This document shows, piece after piece, positions 14,901 to 20,831 of a stretch of 20,831 bases of DNA. Made by a program: the position numbers and the translations under genes. The notes beneath the pieces are model-generated. The model had not been told where the DNA came from. It saw only the letters and a program-made list of their open reading frames with translations, and did no database searches. The stretch spans positions 1 to 20,831 of the forward strand of contig RFQF01000014.1 in the NCBI GenBank assembly GCA_009925805.1. The letters run 5' to 3'. Within the stretch, counting starts at the first letter, position 1. Each line of letters starts with the position of its first letter. The stretch is from Flavobacteriia bacterium (lineage in GTDB: Bacteria; Bacteroidota; Bacteroidia; Flavobacteriales_D; Crocinitomicaceae).

Positions 14901-15111
14901 TCGCTACGGATTGTCGCTCTGCATAAACCACCGTCCCCGTGGCGGAAGTTTGTTTGATTTGTACACGAATCGCGACCATTGTATTCGTAACCAACGCACC
15001 TGATGAAGTGCGAATCACCGCTTGATAATTAATGCCTTCCGGTGCTTGAGCATGTACTTTCGAAAAACCAACGAGGACAAGTACAGTAATTAAACGTAAT
15101 AGAAATTTCAT
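11995..15111 (-). CDS. Exported collagen-like protein with a distinct C-terminal tail domain
   Basis: A 1038-residue protein, paralogous to the one encoded at 8420-11023. It has a signal peptide (about 1-21, ending VHAQ), then a conserved N-terminal domain with only about 25 differences in 165 residues from its paralog. A Gly-X-Y stalk follows at about 183-684, interrupted five times by the GNNGDFYINTATNLLFGPK-type module of about 45 residues. The last 354 residues (from GTTNYVPKF) are unlike the paralog's: aromatic- and Gly-rich (AYWSGTYWGSLGYKNS), ending in a region with VTVTPTGNCNGLYLAEI and GFTVKELQNG that resembles domains at the ends of other bacterial fibre proteins. There is no S74 dyad and no T9SS sorting domain. 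Probably a trimeric surface fibre. No exact TAnnTTTG was seen in the 114 bases upstream. The M28 gene follows at 8 bases. Confidence 0.87.
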   Translation of the reverse strand: MKFLLRLITVLVLVGFSKVHAQAPEGINYQAVIRTSSGALVTNTMVAIRVQIKQTSATGTVVYAERQSVATSNFGLVNLVIGQGTVLSGTFSTINWSTGNYWVNLAVDFANGTNYVDYGSQRLMSTPYALYAKTAGVQLNQWRYGTTVPASALGSMGDFYLNTTTGDVYYKSNTTTWTLTGNIKGPQGNAGATGPAGATGPQGLTGATGPVGPVGPQGVQGLTGTSMLNGIVNPTNLTGNDGDFYINTATNLLFGPKANGTWPVGVSLVGATGPQGSTGPQGSPGPIGPTGVQGPAGTSILNGISAPSTITGNNGDFYINTATNELFGPKANGTWPNGVSLIGAVGPIGATGPQGVAGPTGPQGIPGTSMLSGMNSPSTLVGNNGDFYINTQTNELFGPKANGSWPAGVSLVGPQGLTGPQGLQGPMGLVGPQGATGPQGPIGLTGATGPQGPQGLTGPTGPQGLTGATGPQGLTGATGPQGLTGATGPQGATGATGPQGPQGIQGLTGTSMLNGVINPSNGIGNNGDFYINTAANLLFGPKANGTWPNGVSLIGATGPQGATGPQGIQGIQGIQGIQGLTGTSMLNGNVNPANGVGNNGDFYINTATNFLFGPKANGTWPAGVSIIGATGPAGATGPIGSTGAQGPQGPTGATGPAGSTGPQGPSGPQGPTGPQGPQGPSGANGTTNYVPKFISSTSLGNSMIQDDGTSLGINASPQLNAQLYVYRTQLTANGDGQHSMYAYRNRDSQNDGTGYSNTTSNSATAGFNYWGDLYSFGAAGYNWNDYTRCGGTLGAYWSGTYWGSLGYKNSASNSYGVYGSAAYASGGGLLTQKEMVGIGGGFFGGVAGAVNRGEVIGLINKGEFFATYNSGNTYTYGKNIELTGNLDGTKTPLYAMSSESPKIYDNGKGNLVNGTCFIPFGKVFVNALGEIPTVTVTPTGNCNGLYLAEITKDGFTVKELQNGNHQVSFTWIAVGNRTFSEDPALKTVTKANFERNIDQMLFNDNLKERNGLGMWWDGKNLQFGNIPAQLVTDKQPKK
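13376..13411. repeat. Four 9-bp tandem repeats encoding GIQ triplets
   Basis: CCTTGTATC followed by three copies of CCTTGTATT, back to back in the collagen-like gene. On the coding strand each unit encodes Gly-Ile-Gln, giving GIQGIQGIQGIQ. Being a multiple of three, slippage here would lengthen or shorten the stalk without breaking the frame. Confidence 0.9.
13640..13747. repeat. Four 27-bp tandem repeats encoding GLTGATGPQ-type units
   Basis: Units start at 13640, 13667, 13694 and 13721, each beginning CCTTG and encoding nine residues (three Gly-X-Y triplets) of the form GLTGATGPQ. The last unit (GLTGPTGPQ-like) is the most diverged, and the following sequence departs from the period. Confidence 0.8.
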
Positions 15112-15225
15112 GAGAATTTTTTTGGAAAAATAGTGCTTAATTTTTTTTAATACAACTCTTAGTCAAGGATTTAATAAAACCTAAACATGGGTAAAAATGA
15201 ATTAATTTTAGGATGGGTCATTTAC

Positions 15226-16182
15226 TTAGGGTAAGCAAACCAAAGTGTCATACCAGCTAGAATATCCGGCCCAAATACCCAAGGCTCCGTTATTAAAATT
15301 GCTGGGTATAAGCACAGGGGATGAGAAGGGACTTCCGCTGCTTTCTTGCTGGGTTTTTAGTTTGTCAAAATAATTAAATACGGGGTACTCGATGCGGGAT
15401 AATTTAATAACGACACTGTCGCCGTATTTGTAGTGATGCCGCAATCCGGAAGGGTAGGAAGTGTCTTTTTCAGGATTGTGGGTTTCAAAGTGGATGGTAA
15501 GGCCATTGAAAAACTGATCATCGAAGTAGGAACCTCCGCCATGTCGAAAGCGATAATCTTTTGGAAGTCCATTAATGCTAGTAATAATTTTTGATTCCCA
15601 GCGGTAGGAATTTTTGGCATTTACAGGATCTGTTAAATAGGCCCTGCATAGCCCAAACTGATTGTTATCGGGGGAAGGAACCCATTGAAGGTGATCAAGT
15701 TCCACGGGAATCAATAGGTTCGTAGTAGCACCGTAGGTTTTGCTACCATACGTTACGTTTAGCGTATAGCTTTTCCCCATCTCGCCGACCATGGTGGGAT
15801 CTAAACTGGAATAAACCATGATCGGAAAAAAAACAAGTTCGCTTAATTCAAGATTCAATTGCTCTGCCAAGGTTATTTGGCTGGCTAAAGGTAAACTTGA
15901 AATGGAATAAGGCATGAGGGAAAAGGTATCGACACCGCGAATAATCGATACTTGGGCATTGCTGATGTTGGACGAGAAATAGGATGAAAGATCTGTGGGA
16001 TTGTAGAGGTACTGGGATTTCATCAATAACACCAATGGGGCACCTCCCACATCGATACGGCCGTCAATGACCAGGGTTGAATCTTCCTTTGGAATATTGA
16101 TTTTTACCTCTTTGGTGCAAGCAAATAATAGGAAGCATAAAATTACGGAGAAACAAATGTGCTTGATTGAAATAAAACACAT
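15226..16182 (-). CDS. DUF4249-family outer-membrane lipoprotein
   Basis: A 318-residue protein. A hydrophobic signal (residues 8-21) ends in the lipobox LFAC, with lipidation predicted on C22. The following sequence (TKEVKINIPKEDSTLVIDGRIDVGGAPLVLL in register with family members, quoted in part: LVIDGRI and LVLLMKSQYL) and the Ig-like ANVSIIRG-type segment NAQVSIIRGVDTFSL fit DUF4249, a Bacteroidota family of unknown function usually encoded next to TonB-dependent receptors. Here the gene is last in a unit with an OmpA-type protein, PorP/SprF and a T9SS type B cargo, 6 bases after the OmpA gene's stop, with no receptor in view. It probably sits on the outer membrane, possibly surface exposed. 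The family assignment is by recognition of overall pattern and is less certain than the lipoprotein call. Confidence 0.72.
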   Translation of the reverse strand: MCFISIKHICFSVILCFLLFACTKEVKINIPKEDSTLVIDGRIDVGGAPLVLLMKSQYLYNPTDLSSYFSSNISNAQVSIIRGVDTFSLMPYSISSLPLASQITLAEQLNLELSELVFFPIMVYSSLDPTMVGEMGKSYTLNVTYGSKTYGATTNLLIPVELDHLQWVPSPDNNQFGLCRAYLTDPVNAKNSYRWESKIITSINGLPKDYRFRHGGGSYFDDQFFNGLTIHFETHNPEKDTSYPSGLRHHYKYGDSVVIKLSRIEYPVFNYFDKLKTQQESSGSPFSSPVLIPSNFNNGALGIWAGYSSWYDTLVCLP

Positions 16183-16188
16183 TCGGTT

Positions 16189-18039
16189 TTACTTCACTTT
16201 TTTTACAATGAACTCTGTTCTTCTATTTTTCGCGTGTTCCTCTTCCGGGCAGTTGGAAACTACCTTTCCTTCACATGGGCAATTGACTTTGAGCTTGGCT
16301 TCACCATAACCTACCCCAGAAATTCTAGTTGGGTTAGAAATTCTGCTCTTGATGTAATCGGCAGATGCCTTAGCACGGTTATCGGAAAGGGTTTTGTTGG
16401 CTTCCTTTGCCCCTCGACAATCGGTATGGGAACCAAGTTCGATTACCATCGCAGGGTATTCGTTCATGATGCTTACAATTTTGTCCAATTGAACTGTGGC
16501 GTCTTGCCGAATATCAAATTTACCATAGTCAAAATAAATATCCCCCAAGTCCATAATTTTGGATAAATCCACCCCCACCTCTACTTTACCAATGCTCAAA
16601 TCGGTTATGTCATTTATGTTTATTGTTCCGCTAATTTTTGGTTCGTAGTCAAAATTCGAAGTTTTAGTTGCATAGTCTTTTTTCTCAAGTTTGATTTCGA
16701 ATTTTTGGACCTTCCCGTAGGTTAAATTCTCAAAGGATTTGCTGAAATTCCCCGAACTATCGGTTATCCCTGAGAAAACCACTTTTCCCGTAATGAGGTC
16801 TTTCATGCTTACCTTTACATCGCTGAGTATTTCGCTGGTTTTTGAATCCGTCACGCGTCCGGAATATGTGACATTTGGTTTACCCTCTAATTGCACATTT
16901 TGCTTCACTTTTGGGGTGTTAAAATCCGTGTTGAGTTGAAAGTTTGCCTCCTTATGCTCTGTTTTTTTAACCTCGACGGTGTATTTTTGATCGGGCTCAA
17001 GGTTTACGGAATAAAAGCCTTTTCCATCGGTGGTTACGGTGGCTACTAACGATCCTTGCGCATTCACGATGGAAAGTTCGGCATCTTTCAAGGTATCGTT
17101 GGTATTCACGTCTGTAACGGTACCGCTCATAATAACCTTAAACACGATCGGTCTTAATTGTGTAAAGCGGTAAATGTCGTCGTTACCATTTCTTCGGTTC
17201 GAACTAAAGTACCCTTGCATATCGGCATGAAAAGCGATAGCTATATCGTCGGAAGCACTATTAATCGGAGCTTGCAGGTTCATAGGGGTAAAAGGTTCTT
17301 TTCCTTCTCGAATCTCGGTTACAAAAAGGTCAAATCCCCCAAGACCTGGATGTCCATTGGAAGCAAAGAAAAGCTGGTTATCCTGGTTATACCATGGAAA
17401 AAGTTCATTGTTGGCCGTATTGATTTTTGGACCAAGATTTATCGGAGTACCTAAGGTCCCATCCGATTCAATCGAAGCCATGTATAAATCCGTTCCTCCT
17501 TGTCCACCCGGCATATCTGAAGCAAAAACGAGGCTGTTACCATCGGGACTAACGGCGGGATGCCCTATAGAGTAGGCTGGGTTGTTCAGGTTTGAAGGAG
17601 TAATTTTTGACCATTTACCTTGTTTATTAACAATAGCAGTAAACAACATCAATTCGCGCTTCTTAGAACTTTTATTCACCTTAGACGAATTTCGTGTGAA
17701 AAACACTCTGGTTCCATTTGGAGTAAAACACAGCGCTCCTTCATTGAATTTACTGTTGGAGGCTTTTTGGAAATTGCCAACTGTTTGGTCTTTGGCATTT
17801 ACTTCGAAGTAATTTAAAAAATACTGTTCTTGGGAATCAACGCGTTTAATGATACCCCAAGGGCGAGCAGCCACAAGAATTAGGGCATCATTGGTTGCAT
17901 TTTTATACGCGCCGACTTCCGCTACATCGCTGTTGAATTTAACCGTTCCTGTTGAAAAGAAAGGATTTTCAGCCTGCGCAAAAAGTCCTCCTATGATGGT
18001 GAAAAACACCCAAAAGCTAACTAAATATTTCATGTTCAT
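16189..18039 (-). CDS. PD40/OmpA-family envelope protein
   Basis: A 616-residue protein with a signal peptide (1-22, ending LFAQA; ATG at 18033 is an alternative start two codons in). Domains in order: PD40/TolB-like beta-propeller repeats at about 100-292 (GALCFTPNGTRVFFTR, PAVSPDGNSLVFASDMPGG, QLFFASNGHPGLGGFDLFV, YFSSNRRNGNDDIYRF); two carboxypeptidase-regulatory-like beta domains at about 304-370 and 391-465; an OmpA C-terminal peptidoglycan-binding domain at about 498-613, with GSHTDCRGA (536-544), D553-N-R555 and NRRTEF (605-610). This resembles PorE/SprE-associated T9SS envelope proteins but lacks TPR repeats. It is likely an outer-membrane-associated protein tied to peptidoglycan. It starts 5 bases after the porP/sprF stop and is followed at 6 bases by the lipoprotein gene, so it belongs to the same export unit. 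Confidence 0.88.
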   Translation of the reverse strand: MNMKYLVSFWVFFTIIGGLFAQAENPFFSTGTVKFNSDVAEVGAYKNATNDALILVAARPWGIIKRVDSQEQYFLNYFEVNAKDQTVGNFQKASNSKFNEGALCFTPNGTRVFFTRNSSKVNKSSKKRELMLFTAIVNKQGKWSKITPSNLNNPAYSIGHPAVSPDGNSLVFASDMPGGQGGTDLYMASIESDGTLGTPINLGPKINTANNELFPWYNQDNQLFFASNGHPGLGGFDLFVTEIREGKEPFTPMNLQAPINSASDDIAIAFHADMQGYFSSNRRNGNDDIYRFTQLRPIVFKVIMSGTVTDVNTNDTLKDAELSIVNAQGSLVATVTTDGKGFYSVNLEPDQKYTVEVKKTEHKEANFQLNTDFNTPKVKQNVQLEGKPNVTYSGRVTDSKTSEILSDVKVSMKDLITGKVVFSGITDSSGNFSKSFENLTYGKVQKFEIKLEKKDYATKTSNFDYEPKISGTININDITDLSIGKVEVGVDLSKIMDLGDIYFDYGKFDIRQDATVQLDKIVSIMNEYPAMVIELGSHTDCRGAKEANKTLSDNRAKASADYIKSRISNPTRISGVGYGEAKLKVNCPCEGKVVSNCPEEEHAKNRRTEFIVKKVK

Positions 18040-18044
18040 CGAAT

Positions 18045-18941
18045 TTAGAAGTAACGCGGTGATTTGACATTAGACTTCTTGTAATTAAAATCGTACGACA
18101 TCAATACCTCAAACGTGCCTTGGTTATAGTTACGTAATGCCGTCATCCCAAATTCTGAGGCCAACCCCAAACGAAATTGTCGGTTAAGTTGATATTGCGC
18201 AAAAACGCCTGCTGCGGAATTCCAACGATTCATGGCCCCAAGCCATAGTTTATCTTTAAAAATAGCAGCCAACGATAAATCAAGGCTAATTGGGGCACCC
18301 ATGGTAGTTTTTACTTGAATGCTTGGGCGTAATTTCCATTGTTCCGCAACCGAGAAGATACCACCCACCAGCGCAAAATAATGCCTGTTTTCATGGTAGC
18401 TATTTACAGCTCCAGCATGTTCTAAGATACGAGGTGAACTAAGGCCAAAGAAAAAGTGCTCGTCGTGGTAATACATCCCAAAACCCACATTCGGGTTAAT
18501 TTGATTTTGTACGTTCATAAAAGCGGGATCCCCAGATTGTACGTTGGTAAAATCTCCTGTAGCAACATTGATCATGTTCATGCCACCCTTCAAGCCAAGC
18601 GCTAATCGAGCGGTTTTTCCCAATCGAAGCGTGTAGGAAAAGTCGACGTAAACCATATTTTGGCGCACCGGACCAATCATGTCATTAACGGCGGTGAGAC
18701 CTAGTCCAACGGAACGATAATTTAAGGGAGTATGTAAACTAAAGGTTGTGGATCGAGGGGCTCCATCAAATCCCACCCACTGTTCTCGGTGAATTGCGGT
18801 AGCACTTAACATACCTGTACTTCCGGCATAAGCAGGATTAACATGTAAAAAGTTATCAAAATACTGCGTGAAATGTGGATCTTGCTGTGCGTTTATTCCG
18901 AGCGACAATAACACAAATGCGATAAATAAAATAGGTTTCAT
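18045..18941 (-). CDS. PorP/SprF-family type IX secretion outer-membrane protein
   Basis: A 298-residue protein with a signal peptide (1-19, ending INAQ) followed at once by the family signature QQDPHFTQYFDNFLHVNPAYAGS, and then REQWVGFDGAPRSTTFSLHTPL. The rest alternates short hydrophobic and Gly-rich strands, as expected for an outer-membrane beta barrel. In the T9SS, PorP/SprF proteins are required for export or attachment of cargo with type B sorting domains (SprF with SprB in Flavobacterium), and are commonly encoded beside their cargo. That is the arrangement here: the cargo gene ends 12 bases upstream. The last residues (KSPRYF type ending KSNVKSPRYF) match the family's C-terminus. Specific pairing with this cargo is inferred from adjacency. 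Confidence 0.9.
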   Translation of the reverse strand: MKPILFIAFVLLSLGINAQQDPHFTQYFDNFLHVNPAYAGSTGMLSATAIHREQWVGFDGAPRSTTFSLHTPLNYRSVGLGLTAVNDMIGPVRQNMVYVDFSYTLRLGKTARLALGLKGGMNMINVATGDFTNVQSGDPAFMNVQNQINPNVGFGMYYHDEHFFFGLSSPRILEHAGAVNSYHENRHYFALVGGIFSVAEQWKLRPSIQVKTTMGAPISLDLSLAAIFKDKLWLGAMNRWNSAAGVFAQYQLNRQFRLGLASEFGMTALRNYNQGTFEVLMSYDFNYKKSNVKSPRYF

Positions 18942-18953
18942 GAGACGCGTAGA

Positions 18954-20831
18954 TTATCGTTTAATGTAAAGATTTCCTTTTTCAACCTTGCTTTCGTCAC
19001 CCAATCTGTCGAAAACATAGAAGTAAACGCCTTCGGGTAATAACGTGTCCCCAAGGGTAGCTACATTGGATTTACCTACAAATTGATGCGTATACCCTGG
19101 ACCAAAGGTGTACACTACACTCCCAAAGCGGTTGAAAATAGTGAGGCGATTGTTAGCGTAGTAATCTGCTCCTGTTATGGTCCACATTTCGTTAAAATTA
19201 TCTCCATTTGGTGAAATTCCCTCCGGGAAAATTAACGCTGCATTGCAGGAATCTAAGGTAGCTACGGGATCACATGGATTCAATGGATCGCTGGATTGAT
19301 TTACTTCAGCCCCATCGTTCAATCCATCGCCATCCGTATCTGGATTAAATGGATTGGTATTTAGCGTAACTTCTGCACCATTGGTTAATCCATCGTTGTC
19401 GCAATCCGCATTCGTAAATGCTGCGCCAATGGGTAAGGTAATGCTTGCCGCCAGAAAACTGCAAGGATCATTGAGGTTCGTGTTGTCCGTATCTTCGGCA
19501 GCGTTGGTAACTCCGTCTTGATCGCAGTCCCAAGCATTCCAAGCTGCGCTTGTAGGCAGTGTTTGGCTCGAAGCAATAAACTCACACCCACTTTGTGGAT
19601 TGGTCATATCTACTAACTCTGTACCATTTGTTACCCCGTCGCCATCACAGTCTGCATTCAACCAAACGGAGGTTTGAGGCATCGTAATACTGCTTACTAA
19701 GTAATTGCAAACATCTAAATAATAAGTACTATCCTCAAGTTCATCACCGTTTTGAACGCCATCTCCATCGCAATCTAAGAAATACCATAAACTATCTATG
19801 GGAAGTGTAACACTTGCAGGCAACAAAGAACATGGATTCGTGGGATTCGTGTTGTTCGAAATCTCAGTACCGTTGCTCACACCATCTCCATCGCAATCGG
19901 CTGCAAGCCATCCATTAGAGGGGGTTAGGGTAATGCTCACAGCGTAAAGGGAGCATGAATTTGTAGCATCGGTCCCAGATTGAATTTCGTTTCCGTTGGT
20001 TACGCCATCGCCATCACAATCCAACGAAATCCAATTTGCCGATGGCGAAGCGTTTTGCGCCATGAACGGAAAACCGCATGGATTTTTAACATCATACCCC
20101 ATGCCTAATTCCACACCGTTGGTATATCCGTCTCCGTCGCAATCCGCATTTACCCAGGAAGGTCCCACAGTCAGGGTTTGATGAGCCGTCAGGTAATCGC
20201 AAGGATTGTTGGGGTTCGTACCGTCTGCTGTTTCTATCCCATTGGGAACGCCATCTCCGTCGCAATCAGCTGCCGGGTTTAAACCGCAAGCCGAAACGGT
20301 GATATGAATCCAAGCCTGACTACAAGCATTTATCAATGGAGTGGCGGAATCGCAAATTTGATAGTAGATAGAATCCATTCCACTGAACCCAGGATTGCAA
20401 GCATAAATGATTTGCCCATTAAGTAAGGTGGCTGTTCCGTGCAACGGACCAAACAACAAGGAAAGCGAAGAAACGAGCAGTGGATTATCGATATCTGAGT
20501 CATTCGCTAGCGGGGATAAATTGGTCGTGGAATTCGCGTTGACCGTGTAGGCATCGTTCACTGCATTCGGTGCATCATTCACGGGCGTAACATTGATGAA
20601 CAAGGTGTCGTGACTGCAAGCAGCAGGTAACGGTGATCCATTGTCGCAAACCGACACCACCACGGTATCTACACCGAAAAAATTCGGATTGCCTACATAC
20701 GTAAAGTTTCCGTTAGCTTGCAGCGTAAAAATACCGTTGTTCGCATTATTGACGGGGATGATTACGCAGGAAAGGGCTGTATTCTCGATATCATAGTCTC
20801 CGTTGGATAGCATGTTGCCACTATGGATAGG
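18954..20831 (-). CDS. T9SS type B cargo with cadherin-like and thrombospondin type 3 repeats (5' end cut by window edge)
   Basis: The frame is open to the right edge, so only the last 625 residues are visible. The first 180 or so hold cadherin-like/Ig repeats with GNMLSNGDYDIEN, TPVNDAPNAVNDAY and LANDSDIDNP motifs, which bind calcium in this family. Nine DxDxDGxxNGxE calcium loops of thrombospondin type 3 kind follow (DCDGDGVPNGIE to DTDGDGLNDGAE); the first eight recur every 41 residues or so, each with one Cys in the loop and one in a following NPC-like motif. The final 91 residues form the gliding-motility-associated type B sorting domain: PEGISPNGDNFNEMW, LTIFNRFGSVVY, LPEGVYFYVF, and the terminal KGNLYIKR. 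The protein would be exported by the T9SS as a large surface adhesin or filament, with the PorP/SprF product of the next gene as likely partner. Confidence 0.9.
   Translation of the reverse strand, partial: PIHSGNMLSNGDYDIENTALSCVIIPVNNANNGIFTLQANGNFTYVGNPNFFGVDTVVVSVCDNGSPLPAACSHDTLFINVTPVNDAPNAVNDAYTVNANSTTNLSPLANDSDIDNPLLVSSLSLLFGPLHGTATLLNGQIIYACNPGFSGMDSIYYQICDSATPLINACSQAWIHITVSACGLNPAADCDGDGVPNGIETADGTNPNNPCDYLTAHQTLTVGPSWVNADCDGDGYTNGVELGMGYDVKNPCGFPFMAQNASPSANWISLDCDGDGVTNGNEIQSGTDATNSCSLYAVSITLTPSNGWLAADCDGDGVSNGTEISNNTNPTNPCSLLPASVTLPIDSLWYFLDCDGDGVQNGDELEDSTYYLDVCNYLVSSITMPQTSVWLNADCDGDGVTNGTELVDMTNPQSGCEFIASSQTLPTSAAWNAWDCDQDGVTNAAEDTDNTNLNDPCSFLAASITLPIGAAFTNADCDNDGLTNGAEVTLNTNPFNPDTDGDGLNDGAEVNQSSDPLNPCDPVATLDSCNAALIFPEGISPNGDNFNEMWTITGADYYANNRLTIFNRFGSVVYTFGPGYTHQFVGKSNVATLGDTLLPEGVYFYVFDRLGDESKVEKGNLYIKR

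Noticed and set aside
11995..15111. T9SS sorting domain at the end of the collagen-like protein
   Set aside because: The C-terminal residues lack the type A and type B patterns; in this window only the 18954-20831 product has one.
15180..15212. Inverted repeat CCTAAA / TTTAGG downstream of the DUF4249 gene
   Set aside because: Six pairs with a 20-base loop is within chance expectation for an AT-rich gap.

Overview
The window looks like chromosomal DNA of a Bacteroidota bacterium, most likely a member of Flavobacteriales. The grounds are a type IX secretion (T9SS) type B sorting domain, a PorP/SprF-family protein, a DUF4249-type lipoprotein, moderate-to-low GC, and several exact matches to the Bacteroidota -7 promoter motif TAnnTTTG in intergenic gaps. 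I cannot fix the genus from sequence alone. No tRNA, rRNA, CRISPR array, insertion sequence or prophage was seen. The window is densely coded; no gene-free gap exceeds about 230 bases.

Region 1 (1-4068) is metabolic and housekeeping. It holds the 3'-truncated gene of an ECF sigma factor (minus), a BadF/BadG-type N-acetylglucosamine kinase-like gene (plus), a two-gene minus-strand unit in which a ComB-type 2-phosphosulfolactate phosphatase overlaps a zinc-dependent phospholipase C/S1-P1 nuclease-like exported enzyme by 23 bases, and a nitroreductase (plus).

Region 2 (4158-8224) is a divergent pair separated by about 59 bases: an exported WG-repeat protein of about 899 residues (minus) and a membrane-anchored papain-like (C1) cysteine peptidase with an intact Gln/Cys/His/Asn set (plus).

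Region 3 (8420-15111, all minus) holds two large exported collagen-like paralogs with an M28-type metallopeptidase between them. The paralogs share a nearly identical N-terminal domain and the same modular Gly-X-Y stalk, broken at intervals by a conserved globular-looking insert of about 45 residues. Their C-termini differ: one ends in a phage-type S74 intramolecular chaperone domain with its Ser-Lys dyad, the other in an unrelated tail. The peptidase has the M28 zinc ligands, but His sits where the catalytic Glu is expected.

Region 4 (15226-20831, all minus, continuing beyond the right edge) is a tight four-gene unit: a T9SS type B cargo (cadherin-like domains, nine thrombospondin type 3-like calcium repeats, type B sorting domain), then PorP/SprF, then a PD40/OmpA envelope protein, then a DUF4249 lipoprotein. 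Gaps are 5 to 12 bases. This reads as one surface-adhesin export module: cargo, its dedicated outer-membrane partner, a peptidoglycan-anchored protein and a surface lipoprotein.

Taken together, more than half of the window encodes exported or cell-surface proteins built from repeats. The most unusual parts are the collagen-like pair with exchanged tails around the atypical M28 protein, and the WG-repeat/papain divergent pair.
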